From assembly GCF_002917105.1 (NCBI RefSeq), contig NZ_PQFZ01000006.1, positions 256,564-320,563 on the forward strand: 64,000 nt of DNA. The letters are read 5' to 3'. Position numbers and translations under genes: made by a program. This document shows positions 55,257 to 63,039 of this stretch, one piece after another (position 1 is the first letter of the stretch; each line of letters begins with the position of its first letter). The DNA is from Allobosea psychrotolerans (GTDB lineage: Bacteria; Pseudomonadota; Alphaproteobacteria; Rhizobiales; Beijerinckiaceae). Under the pieces are notes generated by a model. The model did not search any database. It saw only the letters and a program-made list of their open reading frames with translations, and was not told where the DNA came from.

Positions 55257-56166
55257 TGCGCTCGCGATGCGCGGTGTAGAGGCCCGACCCCGCGATGATC
55301 ATCGCGCCGACCAGCGTCCAGGCGTCGGGCAGAACCGCGAATAGGAAAAAGCCGAAGATCGCGGCCCAGAGCAATTGCATGTAGGAGAACGGCGCCAGCA
55401 GCGAAGCGTCGGCATAGCGGAACGCCTGCACCACCAGCCAATGGCCGATCGTCGAGGAGGCGCCGATGAAGACGCCGAGCCACACCATCTCCGCGGTGAG
55501 AGGCTGCCAGGCGAAGGGCATGACCGCGCTGACGATCGCAAAGCCGATCATCGCAGAATAGGCCAAGGTCGTCAGCGGGCTCTCGGTCCGGCTCATCATG
55601 CGGGTCACGATCAGCGCGAAGGCCCAGGTCGAGGCCGAGACGACCGGCAGCAGCGAGGCGAGCTGGAAGCCAGCCCCGCCCGGCCGCACCACGATCAGCA
55701 CGCCGAGCAGCCCGACCAGCGTCGCGGTCCAGCGCCGCCAGCCGATGGTCTCTCCCAGGATCGGGATCGACAAGGCCGTGACGAACAAGGGAGCGACGAA
55801 GCTCGTCGCCGTGGCGTCGGCGATCGGCAGATATTTCAGCCCGATCACGAACAGGATCGAGGAGCCGGTGACGCCGAGGCCGCGCAGGAATTGCAGCATC
55901 GGCTTGCGCGTCCGCAGGCGCTCTAGGCCGCCGCTGCGCGCCACGATGGCGAGCATGATCAGGGTGAAGACGCCGTAGCGCAGCCAGGTGATCTGCAGGG
56001 GCGGAACCGTGGTGGTGAGCAGCTTCGAGACCACGTCCGACGCGTTCAGGAAGACGGTCGACAGCAGGATCAGCCCGATGCCGCGAAAGGCATTGTCGCG
56101 ACGCGGCGGCAACGCCGCCGTCACAGGCGGCAAGGGTGTCGGTTCTGGATGGGGAGCGTTTGGCAA
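55231..56166 (-). CDS. DMT-superfamily permease (EamA)
   Basis: A 311-residue inner-membrane protein with ten predicted segments in two EamA halves (about 25-155 and 165-300). Typical stretches are RGIGLILLSTVFLNASDVVS and the second-half GHWLVVQAFRYADASLLAPF. These are exporters of amino acids or metabolites. It converges on the aminotransferase gene with a 26-bp overlap, so the two messages share complementary 3' ends. Confidence 0.9.
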   Translation of the reverse strand: MPNAPHPEPTPLPPVTAALPPRRDNAFRGIGLILLSTVFLNASDVVSKLLTTTVPPLQITWLRYGVFTLIMLAIVARSGGLERLRTRKPMLQFLRGLGVTGSSILFVIGLKYLPIADATATSFVAPLFVTALSIPILGETIGWRRWTATLVGLLGVLIVVRPGGAGFQLASLLPVVSASTWAFALIVTRMMSRTESPLTTLAYSAMIGFAIVSAVMPFAWQPLTAEMVWLGVFIGASSTIGHWLVVQAFRYADASLLAPFSYMQLLWAAIFGFFLFAVLPDAWTLVGAMIIAGSGLYTAHRERIKARLLQG

Positions 56167-56264
56167 ATCATCGACGCGCAGGATTGAAACCCGACGCTAA
56201 TCGATTTGATCCATCCCGCGTTGCGCAAAGATCGAACGGCGACCATGCATGGCCGCGCCCGTCA

Positions 56265-56291
56265 AGACAAAGGCGGGCCTAAGGCCCGCCT
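56265..56291 (-). terminator. Intrinsic terminator of asd
   Basis: On the minus strand, AGGCGGGCC-TTA-GGCCCGCCT forms a perfect 9-bp stem (56291-56271) followed by TTGTCTTG, about 27 bases after the asd stop. Confidence 0.75.
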
Positions 56292-56317
56292 CGATCAGCA
56301 GATGGCTGCGCCTCGCT

Positions 56318-57352
56318 TCACGCCGCCTTCTTGCGCGGCTGGATCAGCTTGCGGTTGATCAGCACCTCGGCGATCTGCACCGCGTTCAGCGCGGCGCCCT
56401 TGCGCAGATTGTCGGAGACGCACCAGAAGGCGAGACCGTTCTCGACCGTGTTGTCCTCGCGGATGCGCGAGATATAGGTCGCGTCCTCGCCGGCCGCCTC
56501 ATGCGGGGTGATGTAGCCGCCGGGCTCGTGCTTATCGATGACGAGGATGCCGGGGGCGGTGCGCAGCACCTCGCGCGCCTCATCGGCCGTGACCGGCTTC
56601 TCGCACTCGATGTTGACGCTCTCGGAATGGCTGATGAAGACCGGCACGCGCACGCAGGTCGCGGTCAGCTTGATCTTCGGATCGAGGATCTTCTTGGTCT
56701 CCGCCATCATCTTCCACTCTTCCTTGGTGAAGCCGTCCTCCATGAAGACGTCGATCTGCGGGATGAGGTTGAAGGCGATGCGCTTGGGGAACTTCTTCGT
56801 GGTCATCTCGCCGGCGGAGAAGATCGAGCGCGTCTGGTTGAAGAGCTCGTCCATCGCCTCCTTGCCGGCGCCGGAGACCGACTGATAGGTCGAGACGACG
56901 ACGCGCTTGATGCCATACTTGTCGTGCAGCGGCTTCAGGGCGACGACGAGCTGGGCGGTCGAGCAGTTCGGATTGGCGATGATGTTCATCTTGGTGAAGC
57001 CTGCGGCAGCAGCGGCGTTCACCTCCGGCACGATCAGCGGCACGTCGGGATGCATGCGCCAGGCCGAGGAGTTGTCGATGACGACGCAGCCCTGCGCGCC
57101 GATCTTGGGCGACCATTCCTTGGAGACCTCGCCGCCGGCCGACATCAGGCAGATATCGGTGTCGGAGAAGTCGTAATGCTCCAGCGCCTTAACCTTCAGC
57201 GTCTTGTCACCGAAGGAGACCTCGGTGCCGATGGACCGGGAAGAGGCGAGCGCTACGACCTCGCTGACCGGGAAAGCCCGCTCGGCCAGGATATCGAGCA
57301 TCTCATGGCCCACATTACCCGTGGCGCCGACAATCGCGACCTTGAAGCTCAT
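56318..57352 (-). CDS. asd: Aspartate-semialdehyde dehydrogenase
   Basis: A 344-residue NADPH enzyme reducing aspartyl phosphate to the semialdehyde, a branch point for lysine, threonine and methionine. NADP-binding GATGNVG (9-15); catalytic C130 in NPNCST; substrate loop EKPVTADEAREVL; later GDNLRKGAALN-like DNLRKGAALNAVQIAEVLI. Full length. It is monocistronic with a terminator. Confidence 0.96.
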   Translation of the reverse strand: MSFKVAIVGATGNVGHEMLDILAERAFPVSEVVALASSRSIGTEVSFGDKTLKVKALEHYDFSDTDICLMSAGGEVSKEWSPKIGAQGCVVIDNSSAWRMHPDVPLIVPEVNAAAAAGFTKMNIIANPNCSTAQLVVALKPLHDKYGIKRVVVSTYQSVSGAGKEAMDELFNQTRSIFSAGEMTTKKFPKRIAFNLIPQIDVFMEDGFTKEEWKMMAETKKILDPKIKLTATCVRVPVFISHSESVNIECEKPVTADEAREVLRTAPGILVIDKHEPGGYITPHEAAGEDATYISRIREDNTVENGLAFWCVSDNLRKGAALNAVQIAEVLINRKLIQPRKKAA

Positions 57353-57808
57353 TGTGATAGTCCTTTTGGATGAAACCGGTTTGGTCTCCCCCGGGGTTGC
57401 CGGCCCGCTCGATGCTATGAAGCAGGTTCGGCGATTATCCCCGCCGGGGGGAGAGAACCCGGAACCGAGGCGAAGGTCAGCGCGACGTAACCGTTTTACC
57501 GGTCGTCGTTTTGGTCGTGCGTTTCGTCGTCTGACGGACGGTCACAGGGCCAATCCCGAAGGGCTGAAGGCTTCGCGTCGGCGCAAGGCAGGTTTCCCCG
57601 CGCGCCTTACCGCAAGTCAAAACACCCAAGGCAGCCAAAAGTCAACGTCCCCCGCTGTTAACCCTGCTCCTTGACCTCGGATTTACGCTGTTCGCGGATA
57701 GCCCGCCGGCGGTAACCCGGCGCTGACTCACGCCCGGCCAGTCTCCGCGCGGGTGAAGACGAGCCGCGCACACGACGCGGCCACTAACCATTAAGGTGAG
57801 TTCCGGTC
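57353..57808. other. Intergenic region between divergent asd and a hypothetical gene
   Basis: No convincing gene. On the minus strand, a short stretch near 57480-57540 reads a Lys/Thr-rich peptide (RQTTKRTTKTTTGKTVTS) before a stop, but it has no start or family. Promoters for asd (minus) and for the gene at 57809 (plus) should lie here; TTGACC at about 57672 is a possible -35 for the latter. Confidence 0.4.
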
Positions 57809-58909
57809 GTGTCGCGTCATCTCGCATCGCTCTTGCTCGGCAGGCTCCGCTCGCATTGGCCGGCGATCACTGCCGCCGCCAAGGCCACCGGTCGGGCCGC
57901 CTCCGCAGCGGTCGATCGCAGCAGGCCTCGTCTTGTGCGCTTCGATCTTGCGCGCTTCGACGGGGTCGCCGCGCTGATCCGCTGCGCCGACGCGATCGAA
58001 ACCGGCTTTGCCGTGCTGCTGCGCGGCGCCCTCGCCATTTTCGGCCGTCGCGGCCTGGGGCTGACCGGCGGACTGGTCTGGCGCGGGCTTGCCGCCCTGA
58101 CCGGCATCGGCCTGACGGCGAGCCTCGTCACCGCCTTGTCCGCCGCCGGCGACAGCGAGCCACGCCTCGCCAGCCTGACGATTCCCGCTGCCAGCGAGAG
58201 CCGCCCGATCCGCGATGTGCTCCTGGAGCCGCGCCAGCAGGCGCTCACTGGCGACAACTGGCTCAAGATCACCCGGCCGATCGCGATGTTCGGCCTGGAA
58301 TCGCCCGAGCTCGACCGCCAGCAGGCGGCCTATGAGGCGATGCGCAGCCAGGACGGGGCCCGCCGCCAGGACACGCTGAGCTTCGGCGCTTTTGATGCCG
58401 ACAAGCCGCATCTGCGATTGCGCCTGCTCGTCACTCATAACAGCGAGGCGCGGCCGCAGCCTTTCATCATCGCGTTGGTGCGCGAGGCCTCCGAGCGCGG
58501 CATGTCGATCCAGCGCAGCGGCGTTCCGACCTCGATCGAGACCCGCTTCGGCACGGTGGAGACCGCCGATACGACGCTGAGCAACGGCGACGCCAGCCGC
58601 CCCTGCATCGCCTTCCGCAAGAGTCCCGGTGACATGAAGAGCGCAGGCGACCTGCCGCTCGGCCTCAGCGGCTGGTGGTGCGGCGCGCCCGGGCGCCCGG
58701 CCGACCGCCAGCAGCTCGTTTGCCTGATCGACCGGATCGACCTGCTCGCCGCCGGCGAGGACAAGGCTCTGCGCTCAGCCTTCGCCCGCACAGAGCTCGC
58801 CCGCCAGCCGGCCTGCGCGCCGCCGCGCCTCTCTGCCACCGGCCGCAAGGCCTCCTGGCTCGACGCCGACGGCTCGGCTCCCGCGCTGAAAACGGCAGCA
58901 AGGCGCTGA
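57809..58909 (+). CDS. Conserved hypothetical membrane protein
   Basis: A 366-residue protein with a hydrophobic segment at about 75-112 (LLRGALAIFGRRGLGLTGGL followed by TGIGLTASLVTALSAAG) and a soluble C-terminal part. The first 60 residues are basic and would stay in the cytoplasm; the rest is probably periplasmic, with conserved-looking cysteines in RPCIAFRKS and WWCGAPGRPADRQQLVCLID that could form a disulfide. Starts with GTG after AAGGTGAG. I recognise no named family; similar orphans occur in Hyphomicrobiales. It ends in a repeat-filled gap. Confidence 0.65.
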   Translation: MSRHLASLLLGRLRSHWPAITAAAKATGRAASAAVDRSRPRLVRFDLARFDGVAALIRCADAIETGFAVLLRGALAIFGRRGLGLTGGLVWRGLAALTGIGLTASLVTALSAAGDSEPRLASLTIPAASESRPIRDVLLEPRQQALTGDNWLKITRPIAMFGLESPELDRQQAAYEAMRSQDGARRQDTLSFGAFDADKPHLRLRLLVTHNSEARPQPFIIALVREASERGMSIQRSGVPTSIETRFGTVETADTTLSNGDASRPCIAFRKSPGDMKSAGDLPLGLSGWWCGAPGRPADRQQLVCLIDRIDLLAAGEDKALRSAFARTELARQPACAPPRLSATGRKASWLDADGSAPALKTAARR

Positions 58910-58978
58910 CCATCGACTTCAAGACGCGCGAAGCCCTCATCCTGGCGAGCCAACGAATTCCAGCGCCCTTCGAGACGC

Positions 58979-59034
58979 CCTGGAGCCGGAGCGACGCGAA
59001 AGACCGGTTCCGACTTTTTCGCGCCTTGTTCTAG
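58979..59034. repeat. Diverged family D repeat
   Basis: GAGCCGGAGCGACGCGAAAG and ACCGGTTCCGACTTTTTCGC then GCCTTGTTCTA; the same layout as the copy at 8510-8551. Just upstream (about 58935-58980) lie pieces of the family B repeat. Confidence 0.65.
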
Positions 59035-59225
59035 CGCGGCCCCCCCAAGACGGGACAGTGTTTCCTGAACTGGCGCTTGAAATCTCTGGAGACGCAAAAT
59101 CTCACTTTCGCGTGCGTTGCCTCTGGCGAAGGCGAACAAAACCGTTAACTACGAGGGAGTATCGTCGCGTCATCCCGCATCGTGACAGATGCCCCGCTGC
59201 CCGTCGTCTCAGGAGACCTTTCGTC

Positions 59226-59531
59226 ATGCGTTCCTTCCAGCGTTTCGCCGCCGGCTTCGGCCTTTCGCTCGTGGCGCTGACCGTCGCGACGACGATTGCC
59301 GAGGCGCAGAATCGCCGCGGCCCGCTGCGCATCACCGTGCAGAAGCGCAGCTATTTCGACCTCGGCAATGTCGTGCCGGTCGGCTCGATGAACAATTACG
59401 CCAGCCAGCATTTCGCCGCCACGCCGGTCTATGCCAGCACTGGCGAATTCTATGGCGAGGGCACCTTGCCGGGCCGCATCGGATCCGGCGTCAACCCCTT
59501 CGCCAACAGCTTCTCGACCCCGCGCTTCTGA
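59226..59531 (+). CDS. Small secreted hypothetical protein
   Basis: A 101-residue protein with a clear signal peptide (FQRFAAGFGLSLVALTVATT then IAEAQ; cleavage near residue 28). The mature 73 residues contain RGPLRITVQKRSYFDLGNVV and SQHFAATPVYASTGEFYGEG. No cysteines and no named family; comparable small periplasmic proteins of unknown role are common in this order. The ATG at 59226 follows an AGGAGA site. It probably forms its own unit. Confidence 0.65.
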   Translation: MRSFQRFAAGFGLSLVALTVATTIAEAQNRRGPLRITVQKRSYFDLGNVVPVGSMNNYASQHFAATPVYASTGEFYGEGTLPGRIGSGVNPFANSFSTPRF

Positions 59532-59538
59532 GGCGGAT

Positions 59539-59670
59539 GTCATCCCGCACGCGCTGCAGCACGAAGTGTTGCTGCGCAGATGCGGGACCGCGCGACGCGA
59601 AGGCGCCTCTTTCTGCTGACGGTCCCGTGTCTGCGCGGCGGCATGAATGCCGCAGCGCGCACGGGATGAC
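59539..59670. repeat. Dispersed inverted repeat, family C
   Basis: Begins GTCATCCCGCACGCGCTGCA and ends GCGCACGGGATGAC in reverse orientation, with the inner GCAGATGCGGGACCG / CGGTCCCGTGTCTGCGC pair. Close relative of the copy at 6707-6865. It fills the space between the secreted protein gene and the AceE-like stop. Confidence 0.85.
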
Positions 59671-59676
59671 AGGGCC

Positions 59677-62088
59677 CTACGGCAGCGCCTTCAGATAGCG
59701 CACCGGCCGGCCCGGAGCCGCCGCTTGCGCGGCATGCACGATCGCGTTCGCATCGATGCCGAAATGGCGGTAGAGGTCGGCGACCGTGCCGGTCTGGCCG
59801 AAATGCTCGACGCCGAGCGCCTTCTGCTTGTGGCCATGCACGCTGCCGAGCCAGGCCAGCGTCGCCGGATGCCCGTCCAGCACCGAGACGATGCCGCAAT
59901 CGCGGGACAGCTCGCCCAGCAAACGCTCGATATGGCTCGTCGCCTGCTGGTTGCCGCGCTGGCGCGCCCGCTCGGCCGCCTGCCAGCCGGCGTTGAGCCG
60001 GTCGGCCGAGGTGATCGCGAGCAGGCCGACATCGCGCCGGTCCTCACCGAGCAGCCCGACGGCCTCGATCGCCTCCGCCGCGACAGCGCCGGTATAGGCG
60101 ACCACCACCGAGGCATTGGGGCCGGGCTTGCGCAGCCAATAGGCGCCGTCGATGATCGCGTGCTCGAGCTCCGGCGTCATCGCCCGCTTCGGCTGCTCGA
60201 GCTGCAGCGTCGAGAGCCTCAGATAGACCGAGCCGCCGGTCTCGTCGCGCAGCCAGGTCCGCTCATTGGGATCGCCCTCGCCATCCCTCTGCAGATAGTC
60301 GAAGGACCAGCGCATCATCACCGCAAGCTCGTCGACGAAAGCCGGCTCGAAGGCGCAAAGCCCATCCTGGCTCATTCCGATCAGGGGCGTGGCGATCGAC
60401 TGATGCGCGCCGCCCTCGGGCGCGAGCGTGACGCCAGACGGCGTCGCCACCACCATGAAGCGGGCATCCTGGTAGCAGGCATAGTTCAGCGCATCCAGGC
60501 CGCGCGAGATGAACGGGTCGTAGAGCGTGCCGATCGGGATCAGGCGCTCGCCGAAGATCGAATGCGACAGGCCCAGCGCCGAGAGGTTGATGAACAGGTT
60601 CATCTCGGCGATGCCCAGCTCGATATGCTGGCCCTTGGGCGAGAACTCCCATTTCTGCATCGAGGGGATGCGCTCATCCTTGAAGGTATCGGCCATCTCC
60701 GCCCTGGCGAACAGGCCGCGCCGGTTGACCCAGGGCCCGAGATTGGTCGACACGGTGACGTCGGGCGCGGTCGTGACGATGCGGTCGGCCAAGGGCCCGC
60801 CGCGCTTGGCGAGATCGTCCAGGATCTTGCCGAAGCCCATCTGGGTCGACATCACCGCCTGGATGCCGGCCTCCAGCCTCTCGGGCACCGGCAGTTTCGG
60901 CGCGCTCTTGCGGCGCCGGCCCTCCGAGAAGAAGGGCACCTTGTCGAGGAAGGCGCGAAGCTCGCTCTGCGGCAGTGACAGCCCCTCGAACAGATCCCAT
61001 TCATGGCCGGGCCGGACCGCATTGGCGGTCTTGAAGCCCTCCATCTGGTCCTTGGTCATCAGCCCGGCATGGTTGTCCTTGTGCCCGGCGAGCGGCAGCC
61101 CGAAACCCTTGACGGTATAGGCCAGGAAACAGACCGGGCGATCATGATCGACGGCCTCGAAGGCTTCGAGGATCGAGGGCAGGTCATGGCCGCCGAGATT
61201 GCACATCAACCTGGATAGCTCGGTGTCGGAGCGGCTCTCGATCAGCTTGGTGACCGGCCCCTGATCGCCGAGATCGTCCATCAGCCGCTTGCGCCAGGCC
61301 GCCCCGCCCTGGAAGGTCAGGGCCGAATAAAGCTGGTTCGGGCAGGAATCGATCCAGGCCTTCAGCCGCTCGCCGCCTTTCTCCTTGAAGGCCGCCTGCT
61401 GCAGCGAGCCGTATTTCAGCGTCACGACGTCCCAGCCGAAATTCCTGAACATCTGCTCGAAGCGGTCATAGAGCCCTTCGCGGATGACGGCGTCGAGCGA
61501 CTGGCGGTTATAGTCGATCACCCACCAGGTGTTGCGCAGGCCGTGCTTCCAGCCCTCCATCAGGGCTTCGAAGATGTTGCCTTCGTCGAGCTCGGCATCG
61601 CCGATCAGCGCGACCATGCGGCCGTCCTGGCGCTTCTCGCCCCAGCCATGCGCCTTGACGTAATCCTGCACCAGCGAGGAAAACAGCGTCTGCGCCACGC
61701 CGAGGCCGACCGAGCCGGTCGAGAAATCGACATCGTCGATATCCTTGGTGCGCGAGGGATAGCTTTGCGCGCCCTTGTAGCCGCGGAAATTCTCCAGCTT
61801 CTCGCGCGTCTGCAGCCCCATCAGATAGTTGATGGCGTGGAAGATCGGCGAGGCATGCGGCTTCACCGCGACCCGGTCCTGCGGCCGGAGCACGCCGAGA
61901 TAAAGCGCCGTCATGATCGTCGCGAGCGAGGCCGAGGAGGCCTGATGCCCGCCGACCTTCATGCCGTCCTCGCTGGCGCGGAGATGATTGGCGTTGTGGA
62001 TCGTCCAGGAGGCGAGCCAGAGGATCTTCTTTTCCAGCTCGGCCAAGATCGGCAACCGGGAATCTTTGGGCAGGCGCGGGTTGGACAT
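59677..62088 (-). CDS. AceE-like single-chain 2-oxoacid dehydrogenase E1 / transketolase-family enzyme
   Basis: An 803-residue thiamine-diphosphate enzyme. The ThDP/Mg site is GDAELDEGNIFEALMEG (163-179) ending in IDYNRQSLDA with N194, as in homodimeric pyruvate dehydrogenase E1 (AceE). Pyrimidine-binding and C-terminal domains follow (about 440-640 and 660-803). It is shorter than E. coli AceE (about 887). No E2 or E3 gene is nearby, so its partners or exact 2-oxoacid are unclear. An Lrp-type regulator is divergent, starting 342 bp away, a pairing typical of this gene in Hyphomicrobiales. Start at 62088 by family N terminus. Confidence 0.88.
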   Translation of the reverse strand: MSNPRLPKDSRLPILAELEKKILWLASWTIHNANHLRASEDGMKVGGHQASSASLATIMTALYLGVLRPQDRVAVKPHASPIFHAINYLMGLQTREKLENFRGYKGAQSYPSRTKDIDDVDFSTGSVGLGVAQTLFSSLVQDYVKAHGWGEKRQDGRMVALIGDAELDEGNIFEALMEGWKHGLRNTWWVIDYNRQSLDAVIREGLYDRFEQMFRNFGWDVVTLKYGSLQQAAFKEKGGERLKAWIDSCPNQLYSALTFQGGAAWRKRLMDDLGDQGPVTKLIESRSDTELSRLMCNLGGHDLPSILEAFEAVDHDRPVCFLAYTVKGFGLPLAGHKDNHAGLMTKDQMEGFKTANAVRPGHEWDLFEGLSLPQSELRAFLDKVPFFSEGRRRKSAPKLPVPERLEAGIQAVMSTQMGFGKILDDLAKRGGPLADRIVTTAPDVTVSTNLGPWVNRRGLFARAEMADTFKDERIPSMQKWEFSPKGQHIELGIAEMNLFINLSALGLSHSIFGERLIPIGTLYDPFISRGLDALNYACYQDARFMVVATPSGVTLAPEGGAHQSIATPLIGMSQDGLCAFEPAFVDELAVMMRWSFDYLQRDGEGDPNERTWLRDETGGSVYLRLSTLQLEQPKRAMTPELEHAIIDGAYWLRKPGPNASVVVAYTGAVAAEAIEAVGLLGEDRRDVGLLAITSADRLNAGWQAAERARQRGNQQATSHIERLLGELSRDCGIVSVLDGHPATLAWLGSVHGHKQKALGVEHFGQTGTVADLYRHFGIDANAIVHAAQAAAPGRPVRYLKALP

Positions 62089-62143
62089 AGCAGGCTCTCG
62101 CGAGGATGGAGGGCGCAACCCTTCGGGATCCAAGCGCGGGGAA

Positions 62144-62280
62144 CTCCTCTCCTGTAAGGAGAGGGGCAGGGGTGAGGTGTAGGCCCGAAATCATCGAGCC
62201 TGAACGCCGACGGCGGCGACGTTTCGGGCCGCTGGTTGGACGGCCTACCCCTCACCCTGCCCTCTCCCTATGGGAGAGGG
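62144..62280. repeat. Long inverted repeat in the divergent region
   Basis: CTCCTCTCCTGTAAGGAGAG, GGGGCAGGGGTGAGGTGTAG on the left; the complement CGGCCTACCCCTCACCCTGC and CCTCTCCCTATGGGAGAGGG on the right; inner CGAAA/TTTCG pairing. It lies between the AceE-like gene and lrp, and is of the type widespread in alphaproteobacterial intergenic DNA. Confidence 0.8.
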
Positions 62281-62430
62281 TTCCCCGCGCCCTTCATCGA
62301 ACGTGTCGCGTGTGACAAAAAGCTGGACTGCGATCATGCATGGTTTCCGCAGCGTTGGCAGCTAAAGACATGAGCCGCGGCTTCCCCAATTGGCGGTTTC
62401 CGCTAATCCTGGGCCTGAAAGCGAGAGACC

Positions 62431-62916
62431 ATGCCAGAACACAGACTAGACGACATCGACCGCCGCATCGTCCAGGCTCTCCAGGCCGACGGGCGCATGA
62501 GCATTCAGGATCTCGCCGGCAAGGTCGGACTCTCGCCAAGCCCCTGCGCGCGGCGGGTCCGGCTGCTGGAGGAGGCCGGCGTGATCAAGGGCTATGTCGC
62601 GGTCGTCGACCAGGACAAGCTCGGCCTGCCGGTCTCGGTCTTCGCCTCGATCAAGCTCGAGCGCCAGCGCGAGGAGGAGCTCGATCGCTTCGCCGCGATC
62701 GTGGCCCGTTGGCCCGAGGTCGCCGATTGCTATCTGATGACCGGCCCGCGCGACTACCTGCTGCGCATCATCGTCAGCGACCTCGCGGCCTATGAGCGCT
62801 TCCTCAAGGACAAGTTGACCCGGCTCGACAATGTCGCCTCGATCGAATCGAGCTTCGCGCTCGGACAGGTAAAGCGTTCCTTCTCGGTGCCGGTCGAGCT
62901 GGGCAAGGGCGTCTGA
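62431..62916 (+). CDS. Lrp/AsnC-family regulator, partner of the AceE-like gene
   Basis: A 161-residue regulator. Helix-turn-helix domain about 1-60 (LDDIDRRIVQALQADGRMSI, VGLSPSPCARRVRLLEEAGV), RAM domain about 66-150 (LERQREEELDRFAAIVARWP; DCYLMTGPRDYLLRII). Divergent from the AceE-like gene and probably its activator or repressor with an amino-acid or 2-oxoacid-related effector. Of similar length and layout to the Lrp protein at 53355-53840. Confidence 0.93.
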   Translation: MPEHRLDDIDRRIVQALQADGRMSIQDLAGKVGLSPSPCARRVRLLEEAGVIKGYVAVVDQDKLGLPVSVFASIKLERQREEELDRFAAIVARWPEVADCYLMTGPRDYLLRIIVSDLAAYERFLKDKLTRLDNVASIESSFALGQVKRSFSVPVELGKGV

Positions 62917-63039
62917 GGCAAGGACGCCTTGGGGAGGAAGCGGCCTCCGGCAATGAAGTGATGCATAGGTGGCATGGCGACGCAATTATATGACGTCAGA
63001 CATGCGTTGAGCGCATTGATTGCAAATCGGCTTTCCGCT

